From Phycisphaerales bacterium (GTDB taxonomy: Bacteria > Planctomycetota > Phycisphaerae > UBA1845 > Fen-1342), in the NCBI GenBank assembly GCA_016710275.1, contig JADJXS010000001.1, positions 3,720,001 through 3,784,000 on the forward strand: a stretch of DNA of 64,000 nucleotides, read 5' to 3'. Positions 9,360-18,128 of the stretch are shown one piece after another; position 1 is the stretch's first letter, and each line of letters starts with the position of its first letter. Made by a program: the position numbers and the translations under genes. The notes beneath the pieces are model-generated. The model ran no database searches, had not been told where the DNA came from, and saw only the letters and a program-made list of their open reading frames with translations.

Positions 9360-10460
9360 TCAGCGGCCGGGGGCGAAGAAGGCCTTGATGCTGTCGTAGA
9401 TGTCGTCCTTGGTGTTCACGCGGGTCGTCACCATGTTCGGTGCGTCGGCCAGGTGTTCACGCAGGACGTTGATGAAATTGCCGCTGCCGTAGGCGCTGGC
9501 CACCTGGCAGTAGCCGAACTGGTTGCAGTCCGGCAGCAGCCGCTCGCGCAGCATCCGGCAGCACTCGCGCGAGTCGGACTCGCTGCTGTTGTCGCCGTCC
9601 GAGAAGTGAAACAGGTAGATGTTCCACTCGCTGGGGTCATAACGCCGATCGAGCAGCTCGCGACAGGTGCGGAAAGCGCTGCTGATTTTCGTGCCGCCAT
9701 CCTCGCGCAGGCGGAAGAAGGTCTCGCGATCGACCTCCTTGGCGTTCACGTCGTGGACGATGTAGCGGCTCTCAATCCCGTCATAGTTGCGGCGCAGCCA
9801 GGCGTCGATCCAGAACGCTTCCAGCCGCACCAGCTCCTTCTGCTCATGCCCCATCGAGCCGGAGACGTCCATCATGTAGACGATCACCGCGTTCGAATGC
9901 GGCATGCGGACCGGCTTCCAACTGCGATAGACCTTGTCGCGCCGCTCAAAGACGATCCGCGGGTTGGCGGCGTCATACGCGCCGCTCATGATCATCCGCC
10001 GCAGTGCCCGCCGGAAGGTGCGCTTGAAGTGCCGCAGCGACTCCGGGCCGGTCTGGCGGATGCTGCTGTAGCGGTCCTTGGTGGACGCCAGCGAGTGCCG
10101 CCCCTTCGGCTCGATGCGCGGCAACTGCAGTTCCTCGCCGAGGATGTCGGCAAGCTCCTCGAGCGAAACCTCCACCTCCAGCAGGTGCCGACCCGGCTCG
10201 TCGCCGCCCATGCCGGCGCCGCCCTCATCCGAATCCACCTGCTGCCCCGGCTGCGCGTCCCCCTGGCCGACGCCGGAGTCGCTGTTGTCCCCGTAGCGGA
10301 AGTGCGGCAGATCGACCCCGCGAACGGGGATGCTGATGAGCTGCTTGCCCTCCTTGCCGATCAGCTCGCCGCGCGTGAGAAACTTCCGCAGGTCGTCACG
10401 GATCTTGCCCCTGACGATCTGGCGGAAGCGCTGGTGGTCTTTTTCGATCTTCAGGACCAT
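9360..10460 (-). CDS. UPF0229 (YeaH/YhbH, DUF444) family protein with VWA domain
   Basis: A 366-residue protein matching the YeaH/YhbH family over its full length. It starts IEKDHQRFRQIVRGKIR, has a glycine/acidic linker (about residues 60-90), and then a von Willebrand A fold with a MIDAS-type DVSGS (D188, S190, S192) inside YMMDVSGSMG. The end contains FHFSDGDNS and MVTTRVNTKDDIYDSIKAFF. In E. coli and Bacillus the family is linked to the PrkA/YeaG kinase and SpoVR/YcgB in stress or sporulation physiology, but its biochemistry is unknown. Here neither prkA nor spoVR is nearby in the window. It is preceded by the terminator of the giant secreted-protein gene, so it is probably a separate unit. 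Confidence 0.9.
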   Translation of the reverse strand: MVLKIEKDHQRFRQIVRGKIRDDLRKFLTRGELIGKEGKQLISIPVRGVDLPHFRYGDNSDSGVGQGDAQPGQQVDSDEGGAGMGGDEPGRHLLEVEVSLEELADILGEELQLPRIEPKGRHSLASTKDRYSSIRQTGPESLRHFKRTFRRALRRMIMSGAYDAANPRIVFERRDKVYRSWKPVRMPHSNAVIVYMMDVSGSMGHEQKELVRLEAFWIDAWLRRNYDGIESRYIVHDVNAKEVDRETFFRLREDGGTKISSAFRTCRELLDRRYDPSEWNIYLFHFSDGDNSSESDSRECCRMLRERLLPDCNQFGYCQVASAYGSGNFINVLREHLADAPNMVTTRVNTKDDIYDSIKAFFAPGR

Positions 10461-10545
10461 GTCCTGATTCTACATCGGTCGCTCGGCGTGTCCGGCGAAG
10501 CGCAGAATCCGCCGGCCGGCCGGATTCGGCCGATCGCGGCGCCGA

Positions 10546-10587
10546 AAATGAAACCGGAGGCGCCGCTCGTTGGAACGGCGCCTCCGG
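10546..10587 (-). terminator. Intrinsic terminator of the giant DUF11-like gene
   Basis: Bases 10554-10565 and 10576-10587 form a perfect 12-bp GC-rich stem with a 10-base loop. On the minus strand it is followed by TTTCATTTT. It lies 65 bases past the stop of the 10652-17785 gene. Confidence 0.85.
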
Positions 10588-10651
10588 AGATTCTCACTCA
10601 ACTTACTTCACTTCAGCCCGGCCTGGGGCGCAGTGCGCCCGCCGACCGGCC

Positions 10652-13600
10652 TTACCGCCGGATGCGCTCGCTGGTGCGTTCACCCTGCAGGCGCAATTCG
10701 CCGTCGGTCGGCCGCAACGCCGGTGCACCCGGCGCTCTCAACTCCTCGGGCAACTGCGGATCGTTCGTCTGGAAGTTCCGCAGCAGCGGCACCAGCGTCA
10801 GATCCGTATCGATCGAGATCGTCGCGCCCGGACCACCGAACGGATGCGAACCGCTGGAATAGAAGTCCAGCAGCAACTGATCCGGGGCGTACACATACTC
10901 CACGCCGTTCAGATCGAGCTGGCCGTACGGCGCCAGCAGCCGGTCGCCGGTGTTCACGCCCGCAACCGCCGCAAAGCCCCACGGCAGGTACTGCCACGCC
11001 GATGCGCGCTCGTAGTTCACGTTCAGCGCCACGCCGGAGAGGAAGTTCCAGCGCGTTTCCACCGCCGCTGAATCGACCGCCCAGGCGATGATCCAGCCGC
11101 GCCAGACGCGACCGCCCGGATTCGACGGATCGCTGTCCGCCTCGCCGAACGGATCCAGCGCCCGCCACGGGCTGACGCCCTTCGGATCGCCGCTCGAGAT
11201 CGCCCAGTACGAAGCCTCGTTCTGGGTCAGCGTGATGGTGTTGTCCAGCCAGTTGCAACGGCACGGGTTGCCGTTGATGAAGTACATCTGCACCCGCGTC
11301 GCCTGGAAGTAGTTGTTCGACAGTTCGATGAACGTGTCCTCAATGATCTGACCGGCGGCGTTCGTGCGCATCTGCACCTTCGGGTACACCAGCAGACTGC
11401 CCTGGTGGCCCACCTGGCCCACATGGTTGCCCGACGCCTGGCCGCCCTCATCGGGCACCGGTCCACCGCCGCCCGGAGGAGGCGGAGGCGGCTCATCCGT
11501 CGGCAGCGGCGGACGCTTCCAGACGACCTGACCGAACTCGCTGCCCAGACCCACCAGCGTGTCGCCGGCGGACTCGCGGTTGCCGCCCTGGAACGTCAGT
11601 TGACGTTCGGCGACACCCAGCAGCGGGGCCGAGATGCTGTTCGGACCACAGACCACCGCACTGCCGATCCCGTCGATGCGGGCCTTGCCCTTGGCGGTCT
11701 GAAGAATCGCAAGCGTCAGGGCGTTCGGAATGAACGGCTCGACATACTGCGACAGCAGCGTCGAATCCCAGGCGTTGAGGCAGCGCTCGACGCCGCTGAA
11801 CTGCACCTCGTTCTGGTTCCAGATGCGGAAGTTGGCCTTGACGATCGGCGGGCACGGGCACACCGAGCGGCCCAGGCACACCCGCGCCTGGCACTCCGAG
11901 TCAACGATCTCCACGTCCACCGGCCCGCACAGGCCGTCCAGAATCGGCGTACCCGTCACGCGAACCGTATTCAGGTAGCAGCCGTTGACACTGTCCGAAT
12001 CCAGCGCGGCGAACGCCTGCCACTGCGCATCATCCGCCACCACGATCTGGCAGATGATCGACGCCGACGGACAAGCCTCCGGAATGCACGGCGACGGGCA
12101 CGCCGCCAGCACCGGAATCGTCGCACAGGTGTCATTTGCACCGTCGCAGCCGCCGAGGTCGCACAACTGGCAGTTCGGGACCTGCAACCCGGCCGCGCGG
12201 GCGTTGGCCACCAGCGCGTCGTCGCAGATCTGCACGTTGCTCAGCGGCACGTCGCCGACGTTCCGCACCGTCATCGTGTAAGTGATCGTGATGCCGTCAT
12301 TGCCGTAGACCGGCGCTTCGATCACGACGTCGGTTCCCGTCACCGGGGCCGTGCCGTCGTTGTTCTGCACCGTCACGCGCTTGGTGCACTGGATCTTCGG
12401 CACCCGGACGTCGATCGACGCCGTCGCCGTGCGCGTTCCGCAGATCGAGTCAATTCCGCCCGGCGGAGCACACAGCGCCGTCGAGCCTTCGACCGTCACC
12501 GCGTTCACGCAGTCCACCGGCGTGCAAACCAGGTCGAAGTTCGCCGGGATCTGCACGTCGAAGGCGATCGTCAGCGTCTCACCCGGCGCCAGCGGCCGAC
12601 CGGCCATGTCGAAGCAGCGCCGCACGCCGTCCGCACGGAACGTCGAGAACGTCGGCGTCACGTTGGTCGCGCCGATGAAGGCCGTCACCGCGTCCGTCAC
12701 CCAGGCACAGGTCATGCCGTCGGTGATGCACAGCCGCGTGATCGGCAGCGACGTACTCGTGTTCGTCACGCGGAAGCGGAAGCGCGCCTTGGAACCGCGC
12801 AATGCCGCCAGCGTCGCACCCTCGGGGCCGACCGGGTTTCCGGCGGCGTCGAGGCACACGACCGACTTGGTCAGGTTGAACGAGCACGTCTCGACGTTCA
12901 CCGTCGCCGTGTCCGAATCCGAGCAGCAGTACACCCGCGGCCCGGTTCCGCACACCGTCGCGCCCTCGACCGTCACCGTGTTCGTCGTGCTGCAGCTCGG
13001 CGCGCCGCCCGGCGGGGTCTGCGCCCGTGCCCGGAAGGTCAGCACCAGCTTGTCGCCCGGCTGCAGCGGCGGATCCTGCGGACCGCCGTCACAATCGCCC
13101 GGAACGAACTCAAACGCCGTGTTCGTCAGCAGCGGCGAGCTGCCGCCGTTGAGAACCGCGGGCACGAAGCACGGAATCGTCTGACCGCCGGCGAGGCGAA
13201 TGATCGTCAGCGTCACGCTGTCGTCGAACCGCACGCAGTTCTGGTCTAGCACGTCGCGGATTCGCAGCGAGCAGAGCGACACCGCCGTCTGGCTGGTGTT
13301 CAGCACCGTGATGCGGTACTGCACGCACGCGCCCGGCGCCACCGTCACGCTCTCGGCATAGCCCGCGTTCGGATCCGCCGGCAACTGGCACTGATCCAGG
13401 CAGCGGACTTCCTTCGACACTTCCAGGTCGCAGATCTTCAGGCACACGGTCGCGTCGCACGGCGCGCTGCTGCGGTTCGCATCCGCACCGGCGGTGCAGA
13501 TCGGACCGCTGACCGTGCCGGTCGCCGAAGCGGTGTTCTCATAGCAGTTCAGATCGTTCTCAGGATTGCCTGACGCCGGATCGGTCAGCGCGAATGCCTG

Positions 13601-16600
13601 CCACGCCGCCCGGCTGTCGAACCGGATGCGGCAGACCGCCTCGCGCACCTGGCCGGCCGGGATGTCGCCCAGCACGGCTTCCGTGTCGTTGACGCCGTCG
13701 CACGCCCCGCTGCACAGCCCGCAACTGACGATCGTCACGCCCGGAATGTTCCGCGCGTCGTTCACCAGCTCCAGGTCGCGGATGCGCACGTTCGTCATCG
13801 CCGTCTCGCCCGTGTTGGCCACGGTAAAGCGATACAGGATCGTGAACGGGAACTGCACCGTGCAGGGAATCTCGACCGAACCGCCGAAGGCGATTTCACC
13901 GGCGTCGTTGCAGTCGCCGTCGTTGTTGAAGTCAATGCACATCTGCTTGTCGCACTCGATCCGCGAAACGCGGATGTCGATCGACGCCGGATCAGTACCC
14001 GAGCAGGAGGCCGTGTCCGGAACGCCCGGCGGCACGCACGTCTCCGTGAAGCTTTCCACGAAGATCGTGTTCACGCAGTCGGGATTCTGCCCCGGCGGGA
14101 AGAGCGAATCATCCGCCGGCGCCTGGATATTGAACCGCAATGACAGCGTCTCACCCGGGTTGATCCACGGCTGCGCCGGGCGCACCGTGCCGAACGTGTA
14201 GCAGCGCTGCACGTTGTCCGGGCCGAAGGCGTTGCCCGCGGCGCGGAAGACGCTCGACACGTCCAGCCCGCCGAGAGTCGCCGTCACGTTGCTGACCACC
14301 GGCCAGTTGCAGCCCAGCAGGTCGCGCAGGCAGATGCGCGGGATCTTCACCGTCCCGGTGTTCGTCACGTCAATCTTGAACGTGAGGATCGCACCCGGAA
14401 TCGCCGTCACCGTCGCCCCGAACGCGGCGTCCGGATCGGTGCTGCACTTCACCGCCTTGTCCACCAGGATCGTGCACGGACCCGGGAACGCGATGTCCGC
14501 CTGGCACGTGCTGCTCACGACCAGCGGCGTCGGCGGCTCACAGACCCCGTCCGGCACATCCACCGTGCCCGACACCGACGCACAATTGCGATAGTGGTTC
14601 AGCGTCTGGTTGCGGCAGGTCGGCGTGTCGTCGTCGCGCGTCGCGAAAATCCGCGCCGCGGCCGCCGTGTCAAATCGGACGGACACATCCCACGTCGCCG
14701 TTTGGCCCGGGTTGATGTTCCGCGTCTGGCCCAGTTGCGAGGAGACGATCGACACGCCCGGAATCGGCGGGGCCGTGATGTCCGTAGTCAGGTTGTTGTC
14801 GTTGGCCGTCACGTTGACCAGCGGCGTCTCGCCGTTGTTGGTCGCCGTGATGCGCAGGTTCACCACCACCGGGAAGACCACCGCCATCCCGCTGGCGTTG
14901 AAGTTGATCAGGTCGGTCAGCGGGTTCGTGAAATTCCGCAACGGGTCATTCACGATGCAGTCGCCGTTCTCGTCCCACTGGAACGTGGTGTACTGCTTCG
15001 TGCACGCGATCGACGGAACCAGAACGCTTACGTCGGCCTGCGCCGTCACCTCGCAGCAGAACTGCGGCACGCCCGGCGGATCCGGGCACTGCGAAGCGCA
15101 CTCGACGATTACGCGGTTGCGCGACGCGCAGTTGGCGGTCGCGTTCGCCGGGATCAGCACGTTGAACGTAATGATCACCGAATCGCCCGTTTCCAGGTTG
15201 CCGTCCGGCGTGCAGGGCCGGAACTCGAACGGCGCATCCGTCGTGTTGAAGCCCGCCGGCGTCGCACAGTTGATCGGCGGATTCGCACCCTCCTGCGACT
15301 GGAACACGATGTTCGACACCGAGCCAAGGCAGTTCGAACCGGTCAGCGTCGAAAGCAGGTCGCGGATTCGCAAACGGCAGATCACCTGCGAACCCGTGTT
15401 GGTGATCCGAACGCGGAACTGCACCGTCTCGCCCGGCAGCGCCTCGACCGACGGACGGAACGTCGTGTCCGTCCCGCGCAGGCAGCGCACCAGCTTCTCA
15501 ACCTGCAGCTCGCAGCGCACCACGCAGATCGTCGCGTCGCTGCTGCGGTTCTGCGGGGCGGCCGGGCCGCACACCACGGCGCCCGCCGCGATGTTCGACA
15601 CGATCGACGCACAGTTCTTGTAGCAATCCTGCTGCCGACCCGCCGACGGCGACGCCTGGCAGGCCGGACGCGCATCATCCCGCAGGACGAACGCCTCCAA
15701 AGCCGCCTGGTTCGCAAAGCGGATGCGGCAGGTGTAGATGCGCTGCTGACCGGGGGCGTACGTATCCACGATGCTCCCGCCCGGACAGAGCGTGCACGCG
15801 ATCAGGCTCACACCCGGCGTCGCGGTGACATCTGCGCACAGGAACGAATCGGTCAGCGTGATTTGCTCGGTCGTGTCGCCGAGATTCGTCACGGTGTAGC
15901 GATACTCAATGTCCAGCGTGCCGGCGAAAGGCTGCAGCGGAAGCGGCGTGTCGCCCGTCACGAAGGAGCCCGGAATCCCCGGAAGCCCGACCTGCTTGAG
16001 CAGCGTCACGTCCCGGCACAGCACGTTCACGTCCGCCCGGTCATCACCCGCACCCACCTCGCGCGGCGTGCGGATCGTGCCGTCGTCGCAGACCGTGACC
16101 GTGAATTCATCGGCCACGTTGCCCAGACCGGGACCGCCTTCCTCAGGGCCGTCAATTCCGGGGGTCAACGCATCCGGAATCGGATTGACGAACGTATCGC
16201 CGCAGACGGCGATCGTGTTCGTGCAGTCAATGTTCGTGTTGCAGAACGTCGTCGAAAAATTCGAATTGGTCTGCGCCCGAAAGCGGAAGACGATCGACTC
16301 GCCCGCCACGCCGAACGGCGTGCAGACGCCGACCGCCGGCGCCGGCAGCATCGCCGCGACCGGCGCTTCGCCCGGGGACGGAGGTGCGGCCGCATCCAGC
16401 CGCAGCGGGAACAGCCCCGGATTCGACAAGGCCGCCAGGAAATCCGCCGAGAAGTCGCGGATGCCCGTCGGACGGCTGTCAAATGCGAACGAACCGGGCA
16501 CGATCGTCAGCGACGTGCCGTTCACGCAGTTCAGCACATCCTGCACGATCCGGACGTTGTTCAGTTCCGTGTTGCCGAAATTCGTGATCGCAATCCGAAA

Positions 16601-17785
16601 CTCAACGATCGAGCCTTGCACCGCGTTCACGCTTGCGCCGAACGCCGAACTCGTCGGATCCACGCAGCGAACCTGCTTGGTCACCTCGATGCTCGGGCAG
16701 GCGAATTCCGCGAACACCTCGATCGACTCTTCCGCACCACCGCCGATGCACTGGTCGTCGTCCGAGTCGATGTCGGCCCGGATGCCGACGCAGCAGCGAT
16801 TCGTTCCGTCCGTGCGGAAGGGGTCGTTCACGTCAACAATCGGGTCCAGCGAGGAGGGGTTCACCCGCGCGATCATGAACTCCACGTCGTCGCCGACGCC
16901 CACGCACCCGACGTCCTTCAGCCCGTCGTTGTTGCTGTCGAGGTGGATGTTCGAAAAGCGCAGAAGCTGGGGATCGGTCATCGCCACGTTGAGTGGGTCG
17001 ATCTGCACCCAGCGGCGAATGGTCAGCGGCGTCGGATTGCTGCCCGGCGTGGGAATCGTCTGGTACGACCCGAGGAACACGGCGTTGGTTGGCACCGGCG
17101 CGACCGTGCTCGACGTCTCCACCAGCTTCACACACACGTCAGGCAGACCGTCCACGTTCAGATCGAGAAAGACGATGTACGTGTCCGCCTGAATCAGCGA
17201 CGAGGGCGGCGCGTCGTCAAACAGAATGCACTGCGCCGCCGTGAACTCCGTCACCTGGGTCACGCTGCCGTCACCATCCACGTCAAACGCCACCGGCTGC
17301 GTTCCGCTGGCCAGGTCGAGAATGGCCGGCGCCGAAACGTCAATGCCGATGAAGTAGGCGCCGCCGGCGACATCGGGGTTGAACGACGCGAAGATCCGGC
17401 CGGCATTGAAGCCGGTGGGGTTTGGCTGCGCGCCGAAAAACGCCGGACGATCCCGGAAGCCCGACGGGCCGGCCGGGTTCGGCTCGCCCGGACCCGGAAA
17501 ACGGTCCCGGGCCGGCAGCACGCCGCGCGTCAGGATCGCCGTCGGACGGAAAAGGCCGAACTCAGGCAGAGCATCGAACAGCTCGAAGTAGTTCTGAGAC
17601 TGGGTTGGATCGCCCGCCTCCACGACACCCGAGCGGATGAACTCGTTAATCTCGCCGTCGCCGAGGTACACCTCGTTCGTGTACGGCGAGAGGCGATTCT
17701 GGCCGAATGCGGCAACCGAAGACAAGACTGCCAGGACGGCAACGGTGCCGACGCGGGCCAAGCGCGAGAAACAAGCGGAGTCCAT
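10652..17785 (-). CDS. Giant cysteine-rich secreted protein with tandem DUF11-like (CARDB/isopeptide-type) modules
   Basis: A 2,377-residue secreted protein with signal peptide VGTVAVLAVLSSVAAFGQ. Residues about 25-360 form a unique N-terminal part with Asp-rich calcium-binding-like stretches (DVDGDG, DSNNDGLKD). From about 360 to 1960 there are at least nine related beta-sandwich modules of 160-200 residues. One kind begins like C.L.V.K.V.C and contains RITNTG; the other begins like I.C.K and contains T(V/A)(T/A)N.G(E/D)T. They mostly alternate (starts near 365, 592, 762, 928, 1108, 1278, 1457, 1637, 1800). The modules have many cysteines, suggesting disulphides outside the cytoplasm. The C-terminal 400 residues hold a Pro/Gly-rich linker and a beta-rich domain. 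It resembles DUF11 repeat surface proteins; the function is unknown, likely structural or adhesive. AGGGGA precedes ATG 17785. Confidence 0.85.
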   Translation of the reverse strand: MDSACFSRLARVGTVAVLAVLSSVAAFGQNRLSPYTNEVYLGDGEINEFIRSGVVEAGDPTQSQNYFELFDALPEFGLFRPTAILTRGVLPARDRFPGPGEPNPAGPSGFRDRPAFFGAQPNPTGFNAGRIFASFNPDVAGGAYFIGIDVSAPAILDLASGTQPVAFDVDGDGSVTQVTEFTAAQCILFDDAPPSSLIQADTYIVFLDLNVDGLPDVCVKLVETSSTVAPVPTNAVFLGSYQTIPTPGSNPTPLTIRRWVQIDPLNVAMTDPQLLRFSNIHLDSNNDGLKDVGCVGVGDDVEFMIARVNPSSLDPIVDVNDPFRTDGTNRCCVGIRADIDSDDDQCIGGGAEESIEVFAEFACPSIEVTKQVRCVDPTSSAFGASVNAVQGSIVEFRIAITNFGNTELNNVRIVQDVLNCVNGTSLTIVPGSFAFDSRPTGIRDFSADFLAALSNPGLFPLRLDAAAPPSPGEAPVAAMLPAPAVGVCTPFGVAGESIVFRFRAQTNSNFSTTFCNTNIDCTNTIAVCGDTFVNPIPDALTPGIDGPEEGGPGLGNVADEFTVTVCDDGTIRTPREVGAGDDRADVNVLCRDVTLLKQVGLPGIPGSFVTGDTPLPLQPFAGTLDIEYRYTVTNLGDTTEQITLTDSFLCADVTATPGVSLIACTLCPGGSIVDTYAPGQQRIYTCRIRFANQAALEAFVLRDDARPACQASPSAGRQQDCYKNCASIVSNIAAGAVVCGPAAPQNRSSDATICVVRCELQVEKLVRCLRGTDTTFRPSVEALPGETVQFRVRITNTGSQVICRLRIRDLLSTLTGSNCLGSVSNIVFQSQEGANPPINCATPAGFNTTDAPFEFRPCTPDGNLETGDSVIITFNVLIPANATANCASRNRVIVECASQCPDPPGVPQFCCEVTAQADVSVLVPSIACTKQYTTFQWDENGDCIVNDPLRNFTNPLTDLINFNASGMAVVFPVVVNLRITATNNGETPLVNVTANDNNLTTDITAPPIPGVSIVSSQLGQTRNINPGQTATWDVSVRFDTAAAARIFATRDDDTPTCRNQTLNHYRNCASVSGTVDVPDGVCEPPTPLVVSSTCQADIAFPGPCTILVDKAVKCSTDPDAAFGATVTAIPGAILTFKIDVTNTGTVKIPRICLRDLLGCNWPVVSNVTATLGGLDVSSVFRAAGNAFGPDNVQRCYTFGTVRPAQPWINPGETLSLRFNIQAPADDSLFPPGQNPDCVNTIFVESFTETCVPPGVPDTASCSGTDPASIDIRVSRIECDKQMCIDFNNDGDCNDAGEIAFGGSVEIPCTVQFPFTILYRFTVANTGETAMTNVRIRDLELVNDARNIPGVTIVSCGLCSGACDGVNDTEAVLGDIPAGQVREAVCRIRFDSRAAWQAFALTDPASGNPENDLNCYENTASATGTVSGPICTAGADANRSSAPCDATVCLKICDLEVSKEVRCLDQCQLPADPNAGYAESVTVAPGACVQYRITVLNTSQTAVSLCSLRIRDVLDQNCVRFDDSVTLTIIRLAGGQTIPCFVPAVLNGGSSPLLTNTAFEFVPGDCDGGPQDPPLQPGDKLVLTFRARAQTPPGGAPSCSTTNTVTVEGATVCGTGPRVYCCSDSDTATVNVETCSFNLTKSVVCLDAAGNPVGPEGATLAALRGSKARFRFRVTNTSTSLPITRLCITDGMTCAWVTDAVTAFIGATNVTPTFSTFRADGVRRCFDMAGRPLAPGETLTIAFDVQIPANFDLVCTPVDCVNAVTVEGSTALCAPPGGIDSICGTRTATASIDVRVPKIQCTKRVTVQNNDGTAPVTGTDVVIEAPVYGNDGITITYTMTVRNVGDVPLSNVQICDDALVANARAAGLQVPNCQLCDLGGCDGANDTCATIPVLAACPSPCIPEACPSASIICQIVVADDAQWQAFAALDSDSVNGCYLNTVRVTGTPILDGLCGPVDVEIVDSECQARVCLGRSVCPCPPIVKANFRIWNQNEVQFSGVERCLNAWDSTLLSQYVEPFIPNALTLAILQTAKGKARIDGIGSAVVCGPNSISAPLLGVAERQLTFQGGNRESAGDTLVGLGSEFGQVVWKRPPLPTDEPPPPPPGGGGPVPDEGGQASGNHVGQVGHQGSLLVYPKVQMRTNAAGQIIEDTFIELSNNYFQATRVQMYFINGNPCRCNWLDNTITLTQNEASYWAISSGDPKGVSPWRALDPFGEADSDPSNPGGRVWRGWIIAWAVDSAAVETRWNFLSGVALNVNYERASAWQYLPWGFAAVAGVNTGDRLLAPYGQLDLNGVEYVYAPDQLLLDFYSSGSHPFGGPGATISIDTDLTLVPLLRNFQTNDPQLPEELRAPGAPALRPTDGELRLQGERTSERIRR

Positions 17786-18060
17786 GAAATTCCCCTAACC
17801 GGTGTTGCTTCTTTCCCAATCCTCACGACTCGGGCTGACTGACGCAACGGGGGGCCGATGTCGCGTCATTCAACCGGCGCCGGGCATCCATGAAAAACCG
17901 AATTCTCACGATCCCGAACGCACTTCAGGAGTTGGTCAGCCCTGATCGGACCAAACGCCTCACGAAAAACGAGTTATGAGGCTCTTGGTATATGGACGTG
18001 CGCGCTTTCTGTCAACGGGAAAAACGCGCGCGAATGGCCCTCTGCCGCGCGCAAGTCGTG
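17786..18060. other. Upstream region of the giant secreted-protein gene
   Basis: There is no gene in these 275 bases. They are less GC-rich than the flanks and should contain the promoter of the 10652-17785 gene, since a terminator of the preceding gene lies just to the right. No confident -10/-35 pair was identified. Confidence 0.4.
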
Positions 18061-18100
18061 CAAAAAGAAAGCGGGGCCTGACCAAAGTCAGACCCCGCTC
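18061..18100 (-). terminator. Intrinsic terminator of the LVIVD/PKD protein gene
   Basis: A stem of 12 pairs with one mismatch (18071-18082 with 18087-18098, loop of 4), followed on the minus strand by TTTCTTTTTG. It is about 30 bases past the stop at 18129. Confidence 0.85.
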
Positions 18101-18128
18101 CGAATGCTGAAAATCAGCCCGCTCTGCG

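Noticed and set aside
7215..10862. A 1,215-codon open frame on the plus strand across gspE and the YeaH-type gene
   Set aside because: It is the antisense of well-supported genes with Arg/Ala/His-biased composition, no ribosome site and no recognisable domain; long antisense frames are common at this GC content.
14594..17842. A 1,082-codon plus-strand open frame opposite the giant secreted-protein gene
   Set aside because: Arg/Val/Asp-rich antisense reading of a repeat gene with a clear signal peptide and modules on the other strand.
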